A DNA stretch of 20,139 bases from Gulosibacter massiliensis (GCA_945901035.1 CAMDKN010000002.1:1-20139), one strand, 5' to 3'; counted from the stretch's first letter, positions 6,671 through 14,915 are shown. Translations and numbers: made by a program. Notes: a model not told the origin generated them from the sequence alone.

Positions 6671-7395
6671 CCGAGCGCCTCCTCGACGGCCGCCCGAACG
6701 GCAACGCCCAATGTCGGTGTCAACAAGTGCGCCTCGTTCGGAACGACAGTCCACCGCGCCCCGCGAATTCGTTCGGAGGCGATTTTTCCCGCCGCGGTGG
6801 GGGCCGCCGTGTCGTGCTCGCCCCAGACCAGCCACGCGGGCGTAGAGATGCGCGCGAGATCGGCGTCGTAGTTTTCGTTGACGGTTTTCACCAGGATGTC
6901 CCGCAGAATTCCCTGTGCCGCGTTGTAGTCGGCACTTCCCAATTTTTTGCGACGAGACTCCAACACCGCGTCGGGTACAACACCGAGACGGTGGAGTGCT
7001 TTGACAATGCGATACGACAGCGATGGTTTCGCCGTCGGCGTCATGCGCACGAGCGGAGCGCCCGTCAACACCAGCGCCGAAACGAGCTCGGGACGCGATG
7101 CCGCCAGCCGGACGGCGATACGCCCGCCAAACGAGTGCCCGACGAGAACGACGGGACCGATCGGCTCAATCGCGTCGGCAACCACGCGCGCGTAATCCTC
7201 TGTTCCCCAGACCGTGTCGGGTGCTGCCGTCGGACCGAATCCCGGCAAGTGAATCGCCAGAGCGTCGAGACCGGCCAAAATTTCCGTGAAATCCGTCCCG
7301 GTTCTACCCCAACCGTGCAGCGCGACAACGCGCGCGGGCAATCCGCCGATTCGTTCGGCGAGCACCCGACCGTCGGCCAGAGCTTGGATTGCCAC
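6667..7395 (-). CDS. Alpha/beta-fold hydrolase
   Basis: A 242-residue cytoplasmic hydrolase with an apparently intact catalytic triad: nucleophile elbow GHSFGG at 86-91 (Ser88), acid in WGEHD (Asp195) and His223 in PNEAHL. The oxyanion segment is LHGWGRTG at 26-33. The substrate cannot be read from sequence; esterase, thioesterase or amidase activity are all possible. The GTG start at 7395 follows the gpsA stop by one base and has a CGGAGG Shine-Dalgarno sequence; its TGA overlaps the ATG of the Mur ligase. Being wedged between gpsA and the MurF-like gene suggests an envelope-related substrate, but that is inference only. Confidence 0.9.
   Translation of the reverse strand: MAIQALADGRVLAERIGGLPARVVALHGWGRTGTDFTEILAGLDALAIHLPGFGPTAAPDTVWGTEDYARVVADAIEPIGPVVLVGHSFGGRIAVRLAASRPELVSALVLTGAPLVRMTPTAKPSLSYRIVKALHRLGVVPDAVLESRRKKLGSADYNAAQGILRDILVKTVNENYDADLARISTPAWLVWGEHDTAAPTAAGKIASERIRGARWTVVPNEAHLLTPTLGVAVRAAVEEALG
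6678..6684 (-). promoter_or_regulatory. Shine-Dalgarno sequence fixing the Mur ligase start
   Basis: GAGGAGG on the minus strand with 7 bases to the ATG at 6670. It lies inside the 3' end of the hydrolase gene. It decides for the 6670 start over an in-frame upstream extension to 6835 that would overlap the hydrolase. Confidence 0.85.
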
Positions 7396-7396
7396 C

Positions 7397-8398
7397 TTAT
7401 TCCTCCGAGGGGATGGCCGAGTTGGTCGCGAGGTGCGGTGCGAGCTCCCGCGGGTCGAGCGTTCCCTTGAGCACCTGTTGCACTTGCGACACGATGGGCA
7501 TCGAGACCCCCGTTGCGGCGGCGATCGTGAGAATCGGGTCGACCGACGACAGCCCCTCCGCTGTCTGGTCCATCTGTCGAATCACCATCTCGAACGAATA
7601 CCCCTGTCCCAGCAATCGCCCCGCTGTGTTGTTGCGCGAGAGCGGCGATTCGCAGGTTGCGATGAGGTCGCCGAGTCCGGCCAGTCCCCACATCGTTTCG
7701 GGCTTTGCGCCCTGTGCGGCGGCAAACGCGGACAGTTCGGCCAGTCCGCGGGTAATGATCGACGCCTTCGTGTTATCGCCGTATCCGACTCCGTCGGCGA
7801 TTCCAACGGCGACCGCGATGAGGTTTTTCAAGACCCCACCGAATTCGGTTCCGATGACGTCGGTGTTGGTCAGGGTCGTGAAGTAATCGTTGTGGCACGT
7901 CGCCGCGATCGTCACCGCGGTCTCGAGGCTCGTCGACGACACCGCCGACGCGGTCGGCTCTTCTTTCGCAATCTCGAGCGCCAGGTTCGGCCCCGAGACC
8001 ACCGCGATGCGACTCTCGTCGATGCCCGTGACCTCTCGAATCACTTGACTCATTCGAAGGCCGGTGGCACGCTCCACGCCTTTCATCAGCGACACGACGG
8101 GTACGGCGTCACCGAGTTTTCCGGCCACGTTTTCGAGAACGGACCGGAGGACCTGCGATGGCACCGACAAATAGACTTCGTCGACACCGTCGAGTGTGTC
8201 CTCGAGCGACGTCGACGCGGTGACCGAAAGCGGGAGGGTCACTCGTTGGAGGTACTTGGTGTTGCGGTGTGTTTGATTTATTTCGCGCGCGATTTCGTCG
8301 CGTCGCGCCCACAACCGGACGTCCGCGCCGCCGTCGGCGAGCACCTTCGCGAAGGTGGTTCCCCAGGAGCCGGCGCCCAGAACAGCGACCGTTGTCAC
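7397..8398 (-). CDS. gpsA: Glycerol-3-phosphate dehydrogenase [NAD(P)+] GpsA
   Basis: Reduces dihydroxyacetone phosphate to sn-glycerol-3-phosphate for phospholipid synthesis. The 333-residue protein has the NAD(P)-binding GAGSWG at 8-13, the lysine-bearing SLMKG at 103-107, and the catalytic-lysine segment GGVLKNLIAVAVG (Lys191) followed by GYGDNTKASIITRG and GLAGLGDLIATC, all characteristic of GpsA. GTG start at 8398 overlaps the plsC stop as GTGA, so the two lipid genes are translationally coupled. Normal length, no anomalies. Confidence 0.96.
   Translation of the reverse strand: MTTVAVLGAGSWGTTFAKVLADGGADVRLWARRDEIAREINQTHRNTKYLQRVTLPLSVTASTSLEDTLDGVDEVYLSVPSQVLRSVLENVAGKLGDAVPVVSLMKGVERATGLRMSQVIREVTGIDESRIAVVSGPNLALEIAKEEPTASAVSSTSLETAVTIAATCHNDYFTTLTNTDVIGTEFGGVLKNLIAVAVGIADGVGYGDNTKASIITRGLAELSAFAAAQGAKPETMWGLAGLGDLIATCESPLSRNNTAGRLLGQGYSFEMVIRQMDQTAEGLSSVDPILTIAAATGVSMPIVSQVQQVLKGTLDPRELAPHLATNSAIPSEE
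7402..7407 (-). promoter_or_regulatory. Shine-Dalgarno sequence for the alpha/beta hydrolase
   Basis: CGGAGG on the minus strand, 6 bases before the GTG start at 7395, embedded in the last codons of gpsA. It supports the GTG start and translational coupling to gpsA. Confidence 0.8.
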
Positions 8399-9129
8399 TT
8401 AAACTTCCCCGTCGTCGTCTGGTTATGCTCGGCGGGATCCCAGCGTTTGGTCGGGGGCTTTTCGCCGCGCAACTGCCCCTGAAGTTCGGCGATCGCGTTC
8501 ATCAGAATGTTGGTCGCCGTGTTGAGCAACTTTTGGTCGATGGGCTTGCCTCGGAACGCCGCCAGGTCGATCGGCTTGCCGATGAGGATGGTGATGGGAG
8601 TGGGCGGGAAAAACTTGATTCGGCCCGAATAGCGCGGCATCAGAATCTGAGTCCCCCAGTGCGCCGCGGGGATGAGTGGAATGTTGGCGTCCAGCGCCAT
8701 TCGCACCGCACCCGTCTTTCCCCGCATCGGCCAGAGGTCGGGGTCTCGCGTGAGAGAACCTTCGGGGTAGACGATGAGACCGCTACCCGTGTCCGCCAAT
8801 ACGCGAGCGGCTTTCATCGGTCCCAGCGCACGCTGCTGACCGGAGCGGTCGACCGGAATTTGCCCCAGCCCCCGCAAAACACTGCCCAGCACCGGCACTC
8901 GAAACAGTGATTCTTTGGCCATGAAACGCGGTGCACGTCCCGCTTTCCACAATCCAACGCCCATGATCACGGGGTCGATTGCGCTGAAGTGACAAGGGGC
9001 GAGAATGAAGCCGCCCGTCGCCGGGACGTTCTCCGCCCCGCGCAGAGTGATTCGCGAAATGAGTCCGACGAGCGGCAACGCAAAACCCGCGGTGATACGC
9101 CACCGCGCAGATTTTTCGCTCGTCACCAT
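8395..9129 (-). CDS. plsC: 1-acyl-sn-glycerol-3-phosphate acyltransferase (PlsC family)
   Basis: Acylates lysophosphatidic acid (or a related lysophospholipid) at the inner face of the membrane. The 244-residue protein carries the HX4D motif as HFSAID (His47, Asp52), the substrate-binding YPEGS at 121-125, and a hydrophobic N-terminal stretch at about 14-24. A clear AAGGAG Shine-Dalgarno sequence precedes the ATG at 9129. It lies 23 bases downstream of murA and overlaps gpsA by 4 bases, so the enzyme making glycerol-3-phosphate and one acylating its product are co-expressed. Which acyl position it uses is not visible. Confidence 0.92.
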   Translation of the reverse strand: MVTSEKSARWRITAGFALPLVGLISRITLRGAENVPATGGFILAPCHFSAIDPVIMGVGLWKAGRAPRFMAKESLFRVPVLGSVLRGLGQIPVDRSGQQRALGPMKAARVLADTGSGLIVYPEGSLTRDPDLWPMRGKTGAVRMALDANIPLIPAAHWGTQILMPRYSGRIKFFPPTPITILIGKPIDLAAFRGKPIDQKLLNTATNILMNAIAELQGQLRGEKPPTKRWDPAEHNQTTTGKFK

Positions 9130-9135
9130 CGTGTG

Positions 9136-9143
9136 CTCCTTCT
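9136..9143 (-). promoter_or_regulatory. Shine-Dalgarno sequence for plsC
   Basis: AGAAGGAG on the minus strand, 6 bases from the ATG at 9129, in the 23-base gap after murA. It fixes the plsC start. Confidence 0.8.
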
Positions 9144-9152
9144 TGCGAAAGC

Positions 9153-10520
9153 CTAGTCCGCGAGTTCAAAGTCGGCGCCGAGGTCACGAAGCTTGTCGAT
9201 GAAGTGCTCGTAACCGCGCGCGATGATGCCGACGTTGCTGATGGTGCTTGTGCCTGACGCGGCGAGTGCCGCGATCAAGTGCGAGAATCCGCCGCGAAGG
9301 TCCGGTACCCGGATGTCGGCTCCGTGCAACGGAGTGGGTCCGATGATGACCGCCGCTTGTTCCAGAGCACGGCGCGGCACACGACGGGTGATCGACGCGA
9401 TTCCGTCCTGATGCACGACGATGTTCGCCCCCATTTTGTTGAGCGACTCGGTGAACCCGAAACGATTTTCGTACACGGTTTCGTGGATGATCGAGGTGCC
9501 TTCGGCTTGCGTGAGCGCTACGACGAGCGGTTGCTGCCAGTCCGTCATGAACCCGGGATGCACGTCCGTTTCGACGACGACCGGTTTGAGTTTCCCGCCC
9601 GGGTGTCGGAACCGAATCCCGTCTTCGTGGACGTCGAACTCTCCGCCGACTTTGCGGAACACGTTGAGGAACGTCAAGAGTTCCTGTTGACGCGCGCCGA
9701 CCACGAAGATGTCGCCCTTGGTCACGAGAGCCGCGGCAGCCCACGACGCTGCTTCGTTGCGGTCAAACAGCGAACGGTGTTCGAACCCGTGCAGTGTGTC
9801 GACACCCTCGATGTAAATCGTGCGATTCGGTTCGATCCAGATGATGGCGCCCATCTTCTGCAGAATCGCGATGAGGTCCATGATCTCGGGTTCGATGGCC
9901 GCGTTCTTCAACTCGGTGACGCCCACGGCGCGGACCGCGGTCAACAGCACCTGTTCGGTCGCCCCGACCGACGGGAACGGAAGTTCGATGTGCGTTCCCT
10001 TGAGGCGCTCGGGTGCGGTGAGGTGAATCCCCTGCGGTTGCTTGGTGACGATCGCCCCGAACGCGCGAAGTGCATCGAGGTGGAAGTTGATGGGGCGGTC
10101 GCCGATTCGACACCCGCCGAGGTCGGGAATGAAGGCCTCACCCAATTGGTGCAACAACGGCCCACAGAAGAGAATCGGGATTCGACTCGAGCCGGCGTGT
10201 GCGTCGATTTCGGCGAAGTGTGCGCTCGTGACATTGGTGGGGTCGAGTGTCAGTTCACCCTCGGCGGAGTCCGTGACGTGAACGCCGTGTGCCTCGAGAA
10301 GCCCCCGAACGATGGCGACGTCGGAAATGTTGGGGACGTCTCGCAGAATCGACTTCGAGTCACCGAGCAGTGAGGCGACCATGGCTTTGGTGACGAGGTT
10401 CTTGGCTCCTCGCACGTCCACGCGGCCGTGCAACGGCTTACCGCCGCGGATGATGAGCGTGTCGACACCGAGGCCGACCTTGGCTCCTTGGCGACGTGCG
10501 TCGTCGTCGTGGGCGGTCAT
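9153..10520 (-). CDS. murA: UDP-N-acetylglucosamine 1-carboxyvinyltransferase MurA
   Basis: MurA transfers enolpyruvate from PEP to UDP-GlcNAc, the first committed step of peptidoglycan synthesis. From ATG 10520 the protein is 455 residues. It has RGAKN with Lys40/Asn41 (substrate binding) and the active-site loop GGCRIG with Cys137, the counterpart of E. coli Cys115, which is the residue fosfomycin alkylates; mycobacteria have Asp there, this protein does not. TDWQQP matches the conserved catalytic-aspartate region. The start overlaps the leuD stop as ATGA. An upstream in-frame start at 10547 exists but would overlap leuD by 31 bases. The short hydrophilic N-terminal extension (about 20 residues) is dispensable-looking. 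Confidence 0.95.
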   Translation of the reverse strand: MTAHDDDARRQGAKVGLGVDTLIIRGGKPLHGRVDVRGAKNLVTKAMVASLLGDSKSILRDVPNISDVAIVRGLLEAHGVHVTDSAEGELTLDPTNVTSAHFAEIDAHAGSSRIPILFCGPLLHQLGEAFIPDLGGCRIGDRPINFHLDALRAFGAIVTKQPQGIHLTAPERLKGTHIELPFPSVGATEQVLLTAVRAVGVTELKNAAIEPEIMDLIAILQKMGAIIWIEPNRTIYIEGVDTLHGFEHRSLFDRNEAASWAAAALVTKGDIFVVGARQQELLTFLNVFRKVGGEFDVHEDGIRFRHPGGKLKPVVVETDVHPGFMTDWQQPLVVALTQAEGTSIIHETVYENRFGFTESLNKMGANIVVHQDGIASITRRVPRRALEQAAVIIGPTPLHGADIRVPDLRGGFSHLIAALAASGTSTISNVGIIARGYEHFIDKLRDLGADFELAD

Positions 10521-11113
10521 CGTGCCGGCAATGTGGTCGGGCGCCACGATTCGCGCTGCGATTCGAAATCATCGATGGCGGTCGTGTGACGCAGTGTCAA
10601 CCCAATGTCGTCCAAGCCTTCCATGAGTCTCCATCGCGTGTAGTCGTCAATGTCAAAGGGGTTGGTCACGTTTCCACACGATACCGTTCGTTCGGCCAAG
10701 TCGACGGTGACCTCCGCGCCGGGGTTGGTCTCCAGTTCGAGCCAGATGCGCGCGACCACGTCTTCGGGGACAACCGCTGTCACGAGTCCTTGTTTTCCGG
10801 AATTTCCTCGAAAGATGTCACCGAAGCGGGAGGCGATAACCGCGCGGAAGCCGAAATCGCGCAAGGCCCACACCGCGTGTTCGCGGGATGATCCCGTTCC
10901 GAAGTCGGGGCCCGCAACGAGAACAGATCCGCGCGAAAAGGGTTCGCGGTTGAGAACGAAGTCGGGGTCTTGACGCCAGCTGTGGAACAGGGCGTCGTCA
11001 AAGCCCGTCTTCGTGACGCGTTTGAGAAACTCGGCCGGGATGATCTGGTCGGTGTCGACATTGGACCGACGCAGCGGGACTCCGATGCCGGTGATGCTCG
11101 AAATCTTGTCCAC
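10517..11113 (-). CDS. leuD: 3-isopropylmalate dehydratase small subunit LeuD
   Basis: Small subunit of isopropylmalate isomerase, which converts 2-isopropylmalate to 3-isopropylmalate in leucine synthesis with LeuC. The protein is 198 residues with the diagnostic [14 protein letters not shown] near the N-terminus and [11 protein letters not shown] in the middle. I chose GTG 11113 because the resulting N-terminus ([14 protein letters not shown]) matches the usual LeuD start; an ATG at 11131 would overlap leuC by 16 bases. GTG 11113 lies 2 bases after the leuC stop. Neither start has a clear Shine-Dalgarno sequence, consistent with coupling to leuC. Confidence 0.94.
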   Translation of the reverse strand: MDKISSITGIGVPLRRSNVDTDQIIPAEFLKRVTKTGFDDALFHSWRQDPDFVLNREPFSRGSVLVAGPDFGTGSSREHAVWALRDFGFRAVIASRFGDIFRGNSGKQGLVTAVVPEDVVARIWLELETNPGAEVTVDLAERTVSCGNVTNPFDIDDYTRWRLMEGLDDIGLTLRHTTAIDDFESQRESWRPTTLPAR

Positions 11114-11115
11114 GG

Positions 11116-12534
11116 CTAGTTCACATCCCACGGGCTCGACAGCGTCCCCCGAATCGCGGTCGCGGCGGCGACCAACGGTGACACAAGGTGGGTGCGGCCG
11201 CCCTTGCCCTGACGCCCCTCGAAATTACGATTCGACGTCGACGCACAGCGTTCACCGGGTTGCAGCTGGTCGGGGTTCATACCGAGGCACATCGAACACC
11301 CCGCGAAACGCCATTCCCCGCCGAAATCGGTCACGACTTTGTCGATCCCTTCCGCTTCTGCTTCGAGCCGCACTCGGGCGGAACCGGGAACAACCATCAA
11401 CTTGACGCCGTCGGCCAATTTCTTGCCCTTGATGACGCTGGCGAACGCGCGCAGGTCTTCGATCCGAGAGTTGGTGCACGAGCCCATGAACACCTGGTCG
11501 ACTCGAATGTCTTTCATCGGAGTACCCGGTTCGAGGTCCATGTATTCGAGCGCACGCGTCGCGCTCGCCCGTTCGTTCGGATCGACGATATCGGCAGGGT
11601 TCGGGACGGATTCGGACAGCGCAACTCCCTGACCCGGATTCGTTCCCCACGTCACGAACGGTTCCAGCGCGTCGCCGTCGAGCACCACCTCGGCATCGAA
11701 AGTCGCTCCCTCGTCGGTCGGCAGTGTTTTCCAATACTCGACAGCGGCATCCCAGTCGGCGCCCGCGGGAGCGTGTGGGCGACCCTTGAGGTAATCGAAG
11801 GTGATGTCGTCGGGCGCGACCATGCCTGCCCGAGCGCCGGCTTCGATGGACATGTTGCAGATCGTCATCCGGCCTTCCATCGACAGGGCGCGAATCGCGC
11901 TTCCGCGATATTCGAGAACGTAGCCCTGACCGCCACCAGTGCCGATTTTCGCGATCACGGCCAGGATGATGTCCTTTGCGGTCACGCCCGGACGCAGAGT
12001 TCCGTTGACCGTGATGGACATCGTCTTGAACGGGGTCAGCGGCAGTGTCTGAGTCGCAAGGACGTGTTCGACCTCCGACGTCCCAATCCCCAACGCCATC
12101 GCACCGAACGCGCCGTGCGTGGATGTGTGACTATCACCGCAAACGACGGTGATGCCCGGCATGGTGAGTCCCAGTTGCGGGCCGACGACGTGCACGATTC
12201 CCTGTTCGATGTCTCCGAGCGAGTGGAGTCGAATCCCGAACTCTTTCGCGTTCGCCCGCAGCGTCTCGATTTGGGTTCGCGAAATCGGGTCCGCGATTTG
12301 CGCGCCGATGTTGAGCGTCGGGGTGTTGTGGTCTTCCGTCGCGATCGTCAGATCGGGGCGTCGAACGGGACGTCCCGCCATGCGCAACCCGTCAAACGCC
12401 TGCGGACTCGTGACTTCGTGAACGAGGTGAAGGTCGATGTAAATCAGATCGGGCTCGCCGTTGTCACCGCGAACGACGAGGTGGTCGGCCCACACTTTCT
12501 CGGCAAGAGTCCGGGGAGCGCCGTCAGCAGTCAT
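11116..12534 (-). CDS. leuC: 3-isopropylmalate dehydratase large subunit LeuC
   Basis: Catalytic [4Fe-4S] subunit of isopropylmalate isomerase. From ATG 12534 it is 472 residues, the normal length. The three cluster cysteines are Cys353 (GSCTNSR), Cys413 and Cys416 (AGCSMCLG), matching the positions in E. coli LeuC. Other family motifs include [18 protein letters not shown] and [20 protein letters not shown] hexamer 7 bases upstream of ATG suggests a leaderless transcript beginning in the 28-base gap after terC; an in-frame extension to 12618 would run into terC and destroy this arrangement. Forms an operon with leuD and probably the envelope genes beyond. Confidence 0.96.
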   Translation of the reverse strand: MTADGAPRTLAEKVWADHLVVRGDNGEPDLIYIDLHLVHEVTSPQAFDGLRMAGRPVRRPDLTIATEDHNTPTLNIGAQIADPISRTQIETLRANAKEFGIRLHSLGDIEQGIVHVVGPQLGLTMPGITVVCGDSHTSTHGAFGAMALGIGTSEVEHVLATQTLPLTPFKTMSITVNGTLRPGVTAKDIILAVIAKIGTGGGQGYVLEYRGSAIRALSMEGRMTICNMSIEAGARAGMVAPDDITFDYLKGRPHAPAGADWDAAVEYWKTLPTDEGATFDAEVVLDGDALEPFVTWGTNPGQGVALSESVPNPADIVDPNERASATRALEYMDLEPGTPMKDIRVDQVFMGSCTNSRIEDLRAFASVIKGKKLADGVKLMVVPGSARVRLEAEAEGIDKVVTDFGGEWRFAGCSMCLGMNPDQLQPGERCASTSNRNFEGRQGKGGRTHLVSPLVAAATAIRGTLSSPWDVN

Positions 12535-12541
12535 GCCGCCA

Positions 12542-12547
12542 ACTTTA
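12542..12547 (-). promoter_or_regulatory. Leaderless -10 element for leuC
   Basis: TAAAGT on the minus strand, 7 bases before the leuC ATG, within the 28-base gap after the terC stop. No Shine-Dalgarno sequence and no leader peptide or T-box can fit upstream of leuC, so leucine-responsive attenuation is not apparent. Confidence 0.55.
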
Positions 12548-12562
12548 TCAGCGCGCGGAGTG

Positions 12563-13570
12563 CTATTTTGCGGCGGCTTCGCGCCGTGACCGCGCGAGAC
12601 TTGCGAGAACCGCGACAATCAGCGTCACGACAATCACGATGAGTGACAACCAGGTCGGAATCTCCGGAACGATCTCGACGTGCTGTCCACCGTTGATGAA
12701 GGGCAACTCGTTGAGGTGCAGGGCGTGGTTGACGAGTTTGAATCCGATGAATCCGAGGATGAACGCGATTCCGTGGCCGAGGTAGTGGAGTCGGTCGACG
12801 AGGTCACCCAGCAGGAAGTACAACTGTCGCAGCCCCATCAACGCGAGGATGTTGCAGGTGAACACGAGGAATGGGCTGGTGGTGATTCCGAAAATTGCCG
12901 GAATCGAGTCGAGCGCGAACACAAGGTCGATAGTTCCCAACGAGACGAGGACGAGGATTGCGGGGGTTAAGAATTTTTCGCCGTTGACCATCTTGCGCCA
13001 GCGTTCGTTGTCCCGCCATTCGGGGTGAACTTTCAGGACTTTTTTGAGCCAGACGATGACGAAGTTGTCGGAGCCACTGCCGTGCTCGTCCTTTTCGCGC
13101 ATTTGTTGAATCGCGACGTACACGAGGTAGGCACCAAAGATGTAGAACAACCACGAGTAGCTTTCGAGCAGCGCGGCGCCGAGCACGATAAAGATTGCGC
13201 GGAAAATCAACGCCAGCACGATGCCGAGCATCAACAGCTCCTGCTGCATCTTTTTGGGAACGCGGAACTGGGCCATGATGATGAGGAAGACGAAGACGTT
13301 GTCGGCGGACAGCGAGTATTCCGTCAACCATCCCGCATAGAACTGAAGCCCCAGTTCGGTCGCATTGTCTAGTCCGGCGTCGTTGGCGACGAGGATGATG
13401 AGCAAACCGAACACGATGGCCAGGCCCACGTAAAAGGTGATCCACAGCGCCGATTCACGGGTGGAGGGAATGTGCGGGCGCCGAACAACCAAGAACAAAT
13501 CGAAGAGGAGAATCGCCACCAGAACTGCGTAGGAGGTGATTTCGAACCACAGTGGGAGGGCGTTGTCCAT
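12563..13570 (-). CDS. TerC family integral membrane protein
   Basis: TerC-family proteins are polytopic membrane proteins; characterised members export manganese or protect metalloenzymes. The 335-residue sequence has about nine hydrophobic helices, the conserved SADNVFVF (88-95) and the hallmark [16 protein letters not shown] (213-228) with Asp215 and Asp221 in the membrane. A charged cytoplasmic loop lies at about 157-200. It stands alone between tRNA-Glu and leuC. Start ATG 13570; a TAAGAT hexamer lies 9 bases upstream, so the leader is at most 2-3 bases and no yybP-ykoY manganese riboswitch can be present. Substrate assignment is by family only. Confidence 0.9.
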   Translation of the reverse strand: MDNALPLWFEITSYAVLVAILLFDLFLVVRRPHIPSTRESALWITFYVGLAIVFGLLIILVANDAGLDNATELGLQFYAGWLTEYSLSADNVFVFLIIMAQFRVPKKMQQELLMLGIVLALIFRAIFIVLGAALLESYSWLFYIFGAYLVYVAIQQMREKDEHGSGSDNFVIVWLKKVLKVHPEWRDNERWRKMVNGEKFLTPAILVLVSLGTIDLVFALDSIPAIFGITTSPFLVFTCNILALMGLRQLYFLLGDLVDRLHYLGHGIAFILGFIGFKLVNHALHLNELPFINGGQHVEIVPEIPTWLSLIVIVVTLIVAVLASLARSRREAAAK

Positions 13571-13579
13571 AATGGCAAA

Positions 13580-13585
13580 ATCTTA
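13580..13585 (-). promoter_or_regulatory. Probable -10 element for terC
   Basis: TAAGAT on the minus strand, 9 bases before the ATG at 13570. This is 2-3 bases longer than at the other leaderless genes, so the transcript would start just before the ATG. Confidence 0.45.
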
Positions 13586-13625
13586 CCTGAGTACAGTGGA
13601 CGAGCGATGCCGGCTTCCCCGAGAA

Positions 13626-13647
13626 TTGCCTGAGGAAAATCAGGCGA
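13626..13647 (-). terminator. Hairpin after tRNA-Glu
   Basis: GCCTGA and TCAGGC (13628-13633 with 13640-13645) form a 6-base-pair stem around a 6-base loop, extended to 8 pairs with one G-U. It starts about 5 bases after the tRNA 3' end. No T-run follows on the minus strand, so it may be a processing or stability hairpin rather than a classical terminator. Confidence 0.45.
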
Positions 13648-13651
13648 GTTG

Positions 13652-13724
13652 TGACCCCAACGGGATTCGAACCCGTGTTACCGCCGTGAGAGGGCAGCGT
13701 ACTAGGCCGCTATACGATGGGGCC
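13652..13724 (-). tRNA. tRNA-Glu (anticodon CTC)
   Basis: 73 bases that fold as a complete cloverleaf: acceptor GGCCCCA with TGGGGTC (one G-U), D-arm GTAT/GTAC, anticodon stem CTGCC/GGCGG with loop CTCTCAC giving anticodon CTC, and T-arm ACGGG TTCGAAT CCCGT. Discriminator A; the 3' CCA is not encoded and must be added. It reads GAG codons and is charged by GltX, whose gene lies about 1.2 kb upstream. Confidence 0.96.
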
Positions 13725-13739
13725 AAACACAACGGTTTC

Positions 13740-13769
13740 ATTATCGCACGGACGAGGAAGCCCGCGCAA
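13740..13769 (-). promoter_or_regulatory. Promoter of tRNA-Glu
   Basis: On the minus strand: -35-like TTGCGC (13764-13769), an 18-base spacer, and -10 GATAAT (13740-13745) preceded by TGC. Initiation would fall about 8 bases before the mature tRNA. This is the best two-element promoter in the window. Confidence 0.65.
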
Positions 13770-13780
13770 ACCGGTGGGCC

Positions 13781-14698
13781 TTACGGTCTGGTGTCGAGCA
13801 CTGGCAGAGCGAGCGGGGCAACCTCGATGTCCATCGGCAACGGCGCAATTCGTTCGCCGTCGCTGTAGGCCGTGAGTTTCGGAGAATCGAGGCGAAACTT
13901 TTTTCCCTGCCGAATGACAACCCGCGGGTCCGTGACGTGGGTGCCCTTGAACACGCGCGGGTAAATCCGAATGAAATCGAATCGGGACAGCGGCCGGACC
14001 ATCATGAGGTCGAGCAACCCATCATCGGGTTTCGCCTCGGGGCAAATCTGCATTCCACCGCCGTACTGCGAGTTGTTGGCGATGGTGGTGAGAATTCCCT
14101 CCTCGGTCGTCGACGTTCCGTCGATCGTGACGGTGTACCGAATCGGCTTGAGCTTGGCGAGTTCGATGAGCATGCCGACGGTGTACCGCGATGAACCCTT
14201 GGGGAATGACAGGTTATTCACCGTTTCGTTGACGAGTGCGTCGAACCCGGCCGACATCGTCGAACAGAACCACCGCGAGCCGCCCTTCCACGACATGAGC
14301 CCGGCATCGATGTGGCGCGTCGGTTTGTCGAGCGACTCGATGAGTCGTCGAATCGCCGCATCGACATCGCCGATCGGCATTTCGAGGATTCCCTCGGCCG
14401 TGTCGTTTCCCGTGCCGCTCGGCAAAATTCCCAGCGGGGTGTTCGTTTTCACGCACACATTCGTCCCGAGCTGCGCCGTCCCATCCCCGCCCACAACGAT
14501 GAGCGCGTCGACTCCGGCGGCGACCGCGTCGCGGGCCATCCGCTCGAGGTGGACGGAGGAATCGGCCGAGATTTCGTCGACCGTCCGGCCGGTGGCCCGG
14601 AGGGCCCCGACCAATCGGTGTCCGTAATCTCGGTGCGAACCCTGCGCGGCGCTCGGGTTCACAGCCACGGCAATGCGGGGGCGCGACATCGTTGTCAT
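13781..14698 (-). CDS. Diacylglycerol kinase-like lipid kinase (DagK/YegS family)
   Basis: A 305-residue soluble lipid kinase of the DAGK catalytic-domain family, which phosphorylates diacylglycerol or a related lipid, returning it to phospholipid synthesis at the membrane. Visible motifs are NPSAAQG (14-20), the nucleotide-binding GGDGT (70-74), LPSGTGND (92-99) and the C-terminal DGLLDLMMVRPL. Start ATG 14698 is chosen because TACCCT lies 6 bases upstream; the frame stays open to 14809, but that part runs into tRNA-Gln. It sits between two tRNA genes on the same strand. The exact lipid substrate cannot be told; sphingosine-type or undecaprenol-type substrates are less likely. Confidence 0.88.
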   Translation of the reverse strand: MTTMSRPRIAVAVNPSAAQGSHRDYGHRLVGALRATGRTVDEISADSSVHLERMARDAVAAGVDALIVVGGDGTAQLGTNVCVKTNTPLGILPSGTGNDTAEGILEMPIGDVDAAIRRLIESLDKPTRHIDAGLMSWKGGSRWFCSTMSAGFDALVNETVNNLSFPKGSSRYTVGMLIELAKLKPIRYTVTIDGTSTTEEGILTTIANNSQYGGGMQICPEAKPDDGLLDLMMVRPLSRFDFIRIYPRVFKGTHVTDPRVVIRQGKKFRLDSPKLTAYSDGERIAPLPMDIEVAPLALPVLDTRP

Positions 14699-14704
14699 TC
14701 CGAA

Positions 14705-14710
14705 AGGGTA
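14705..14710 (-). promoter_or_regulatory. Leaderless -10 element for the lipid kinase
   Basis: TACCCT on the minus strand, then TTCGGA (6 bases), then ATG at 14698. It lies in the 43-base gap after tRNA-Gln. A second TANNNT (TACGCT) overlaps its upstream edge. Confidence 0.6.
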
Positions 14711-14741
14711 GCGTAACCGCTCGACGGTTCGTACTTCAGTG

Positions 14742-14813
14742 CTGGGGTGCCTGGACTCGAACCAAGAACAAAGGTACCAGAAACCTCCGTGTTGCCAATT
14801 ACACCACACCCCA
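14742..14813 (-). tRNA. tRNA-Gln (anticodon CTG)
   Basis: 72 bases forming a full cloverleaf: acceptor TGGGGTG with CACCCCA, anticodon stem GAGGT/ACCTT with loop TTCTGGT giving anticodon CTG, and the T-loop TTCGAGT. Discriminator G; CCA is not encoded. It reads CAG codons. In most actinobacteria this tRNA is first charged with glutamate by a non-discriminating GltX and then amidated by GatCAB; the gltX gene is immediately upstream here. Confidence 0.95.
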
Positions 14814-14837
14814 CCAGCGGACGAGCCGCGCTGCGCC

Positions 14838-14867
14838 AGCCTACCAAACGGGATGGACGGCGCGAAA
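14838..14867 (-). promoter_or_regulatory. Possible promoter of tRNA-Gln
   Basis: On the minus strand: TTTCGC (14862-14867), an 18-base spacer, and TAGGCT (14838-14843), about 24 bases before the mature tRNA. The -10 fits the TANNNT pattern seen throughout the window; the -35 is weak. Confidence 0.4.
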
Positions 14868-14915
14868 CTGGCCGGTGAAATCCAGCACTGCCCACTCCCC
14901 GTACTGCTAACTGCA

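Noticed and set aside
6671..6835. Upstream in-frame extension of the Mur ligase
   Set aside because: It would lie inside the hydrolase gene, has no membrane or domain signal, and the GAGGAGG Shine-Dalgarno sequence points to ATG 6670.
12535..12562. Leucine attenuator or T-box before leuC
   Set aside because: The gap is 28 bases with no room for a leader peptide or structure.
12535..12618. Upstream in-frame extension of leuC
   Set aside because: It overlaps terC and adds residues unlike LeuC; the 12534 start gives the normal length and has a -10 hexamer 7 bases away.
13571..13573. ATT codon in frame before the terC ATG, at exactly 6 bases from TAAGAT
   Set aside because: The spacing matches the leaderless pattern, but ATT starts are very rare and the ATG follows directly; a 2-3 base leader explains it.
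13571..13651. Possible manganese riboswitch (yybP-ykoY) upstream of terC
   Set aside because: Only about 80 bases are available up to tRNA-Glu, the probable -10 is 9 bases from the start codon, and the only hairpin belongs to the tRNA side.
14715..14729. Small inverted repeat AACCG/CGGTT between tRNA-Gln and the lipid kinase
   Set aside because: Only five base pairs and no T-run; too weak to call a terminator.
14699..14809. Upstream in-frame extension of the lipid kinase
   Set aside because: It runs into tRNA-Gln and gives a cysteine- and tryptophan-rich sequence unlike the family; the TACCCT hexamer fits the ATG at 14698.
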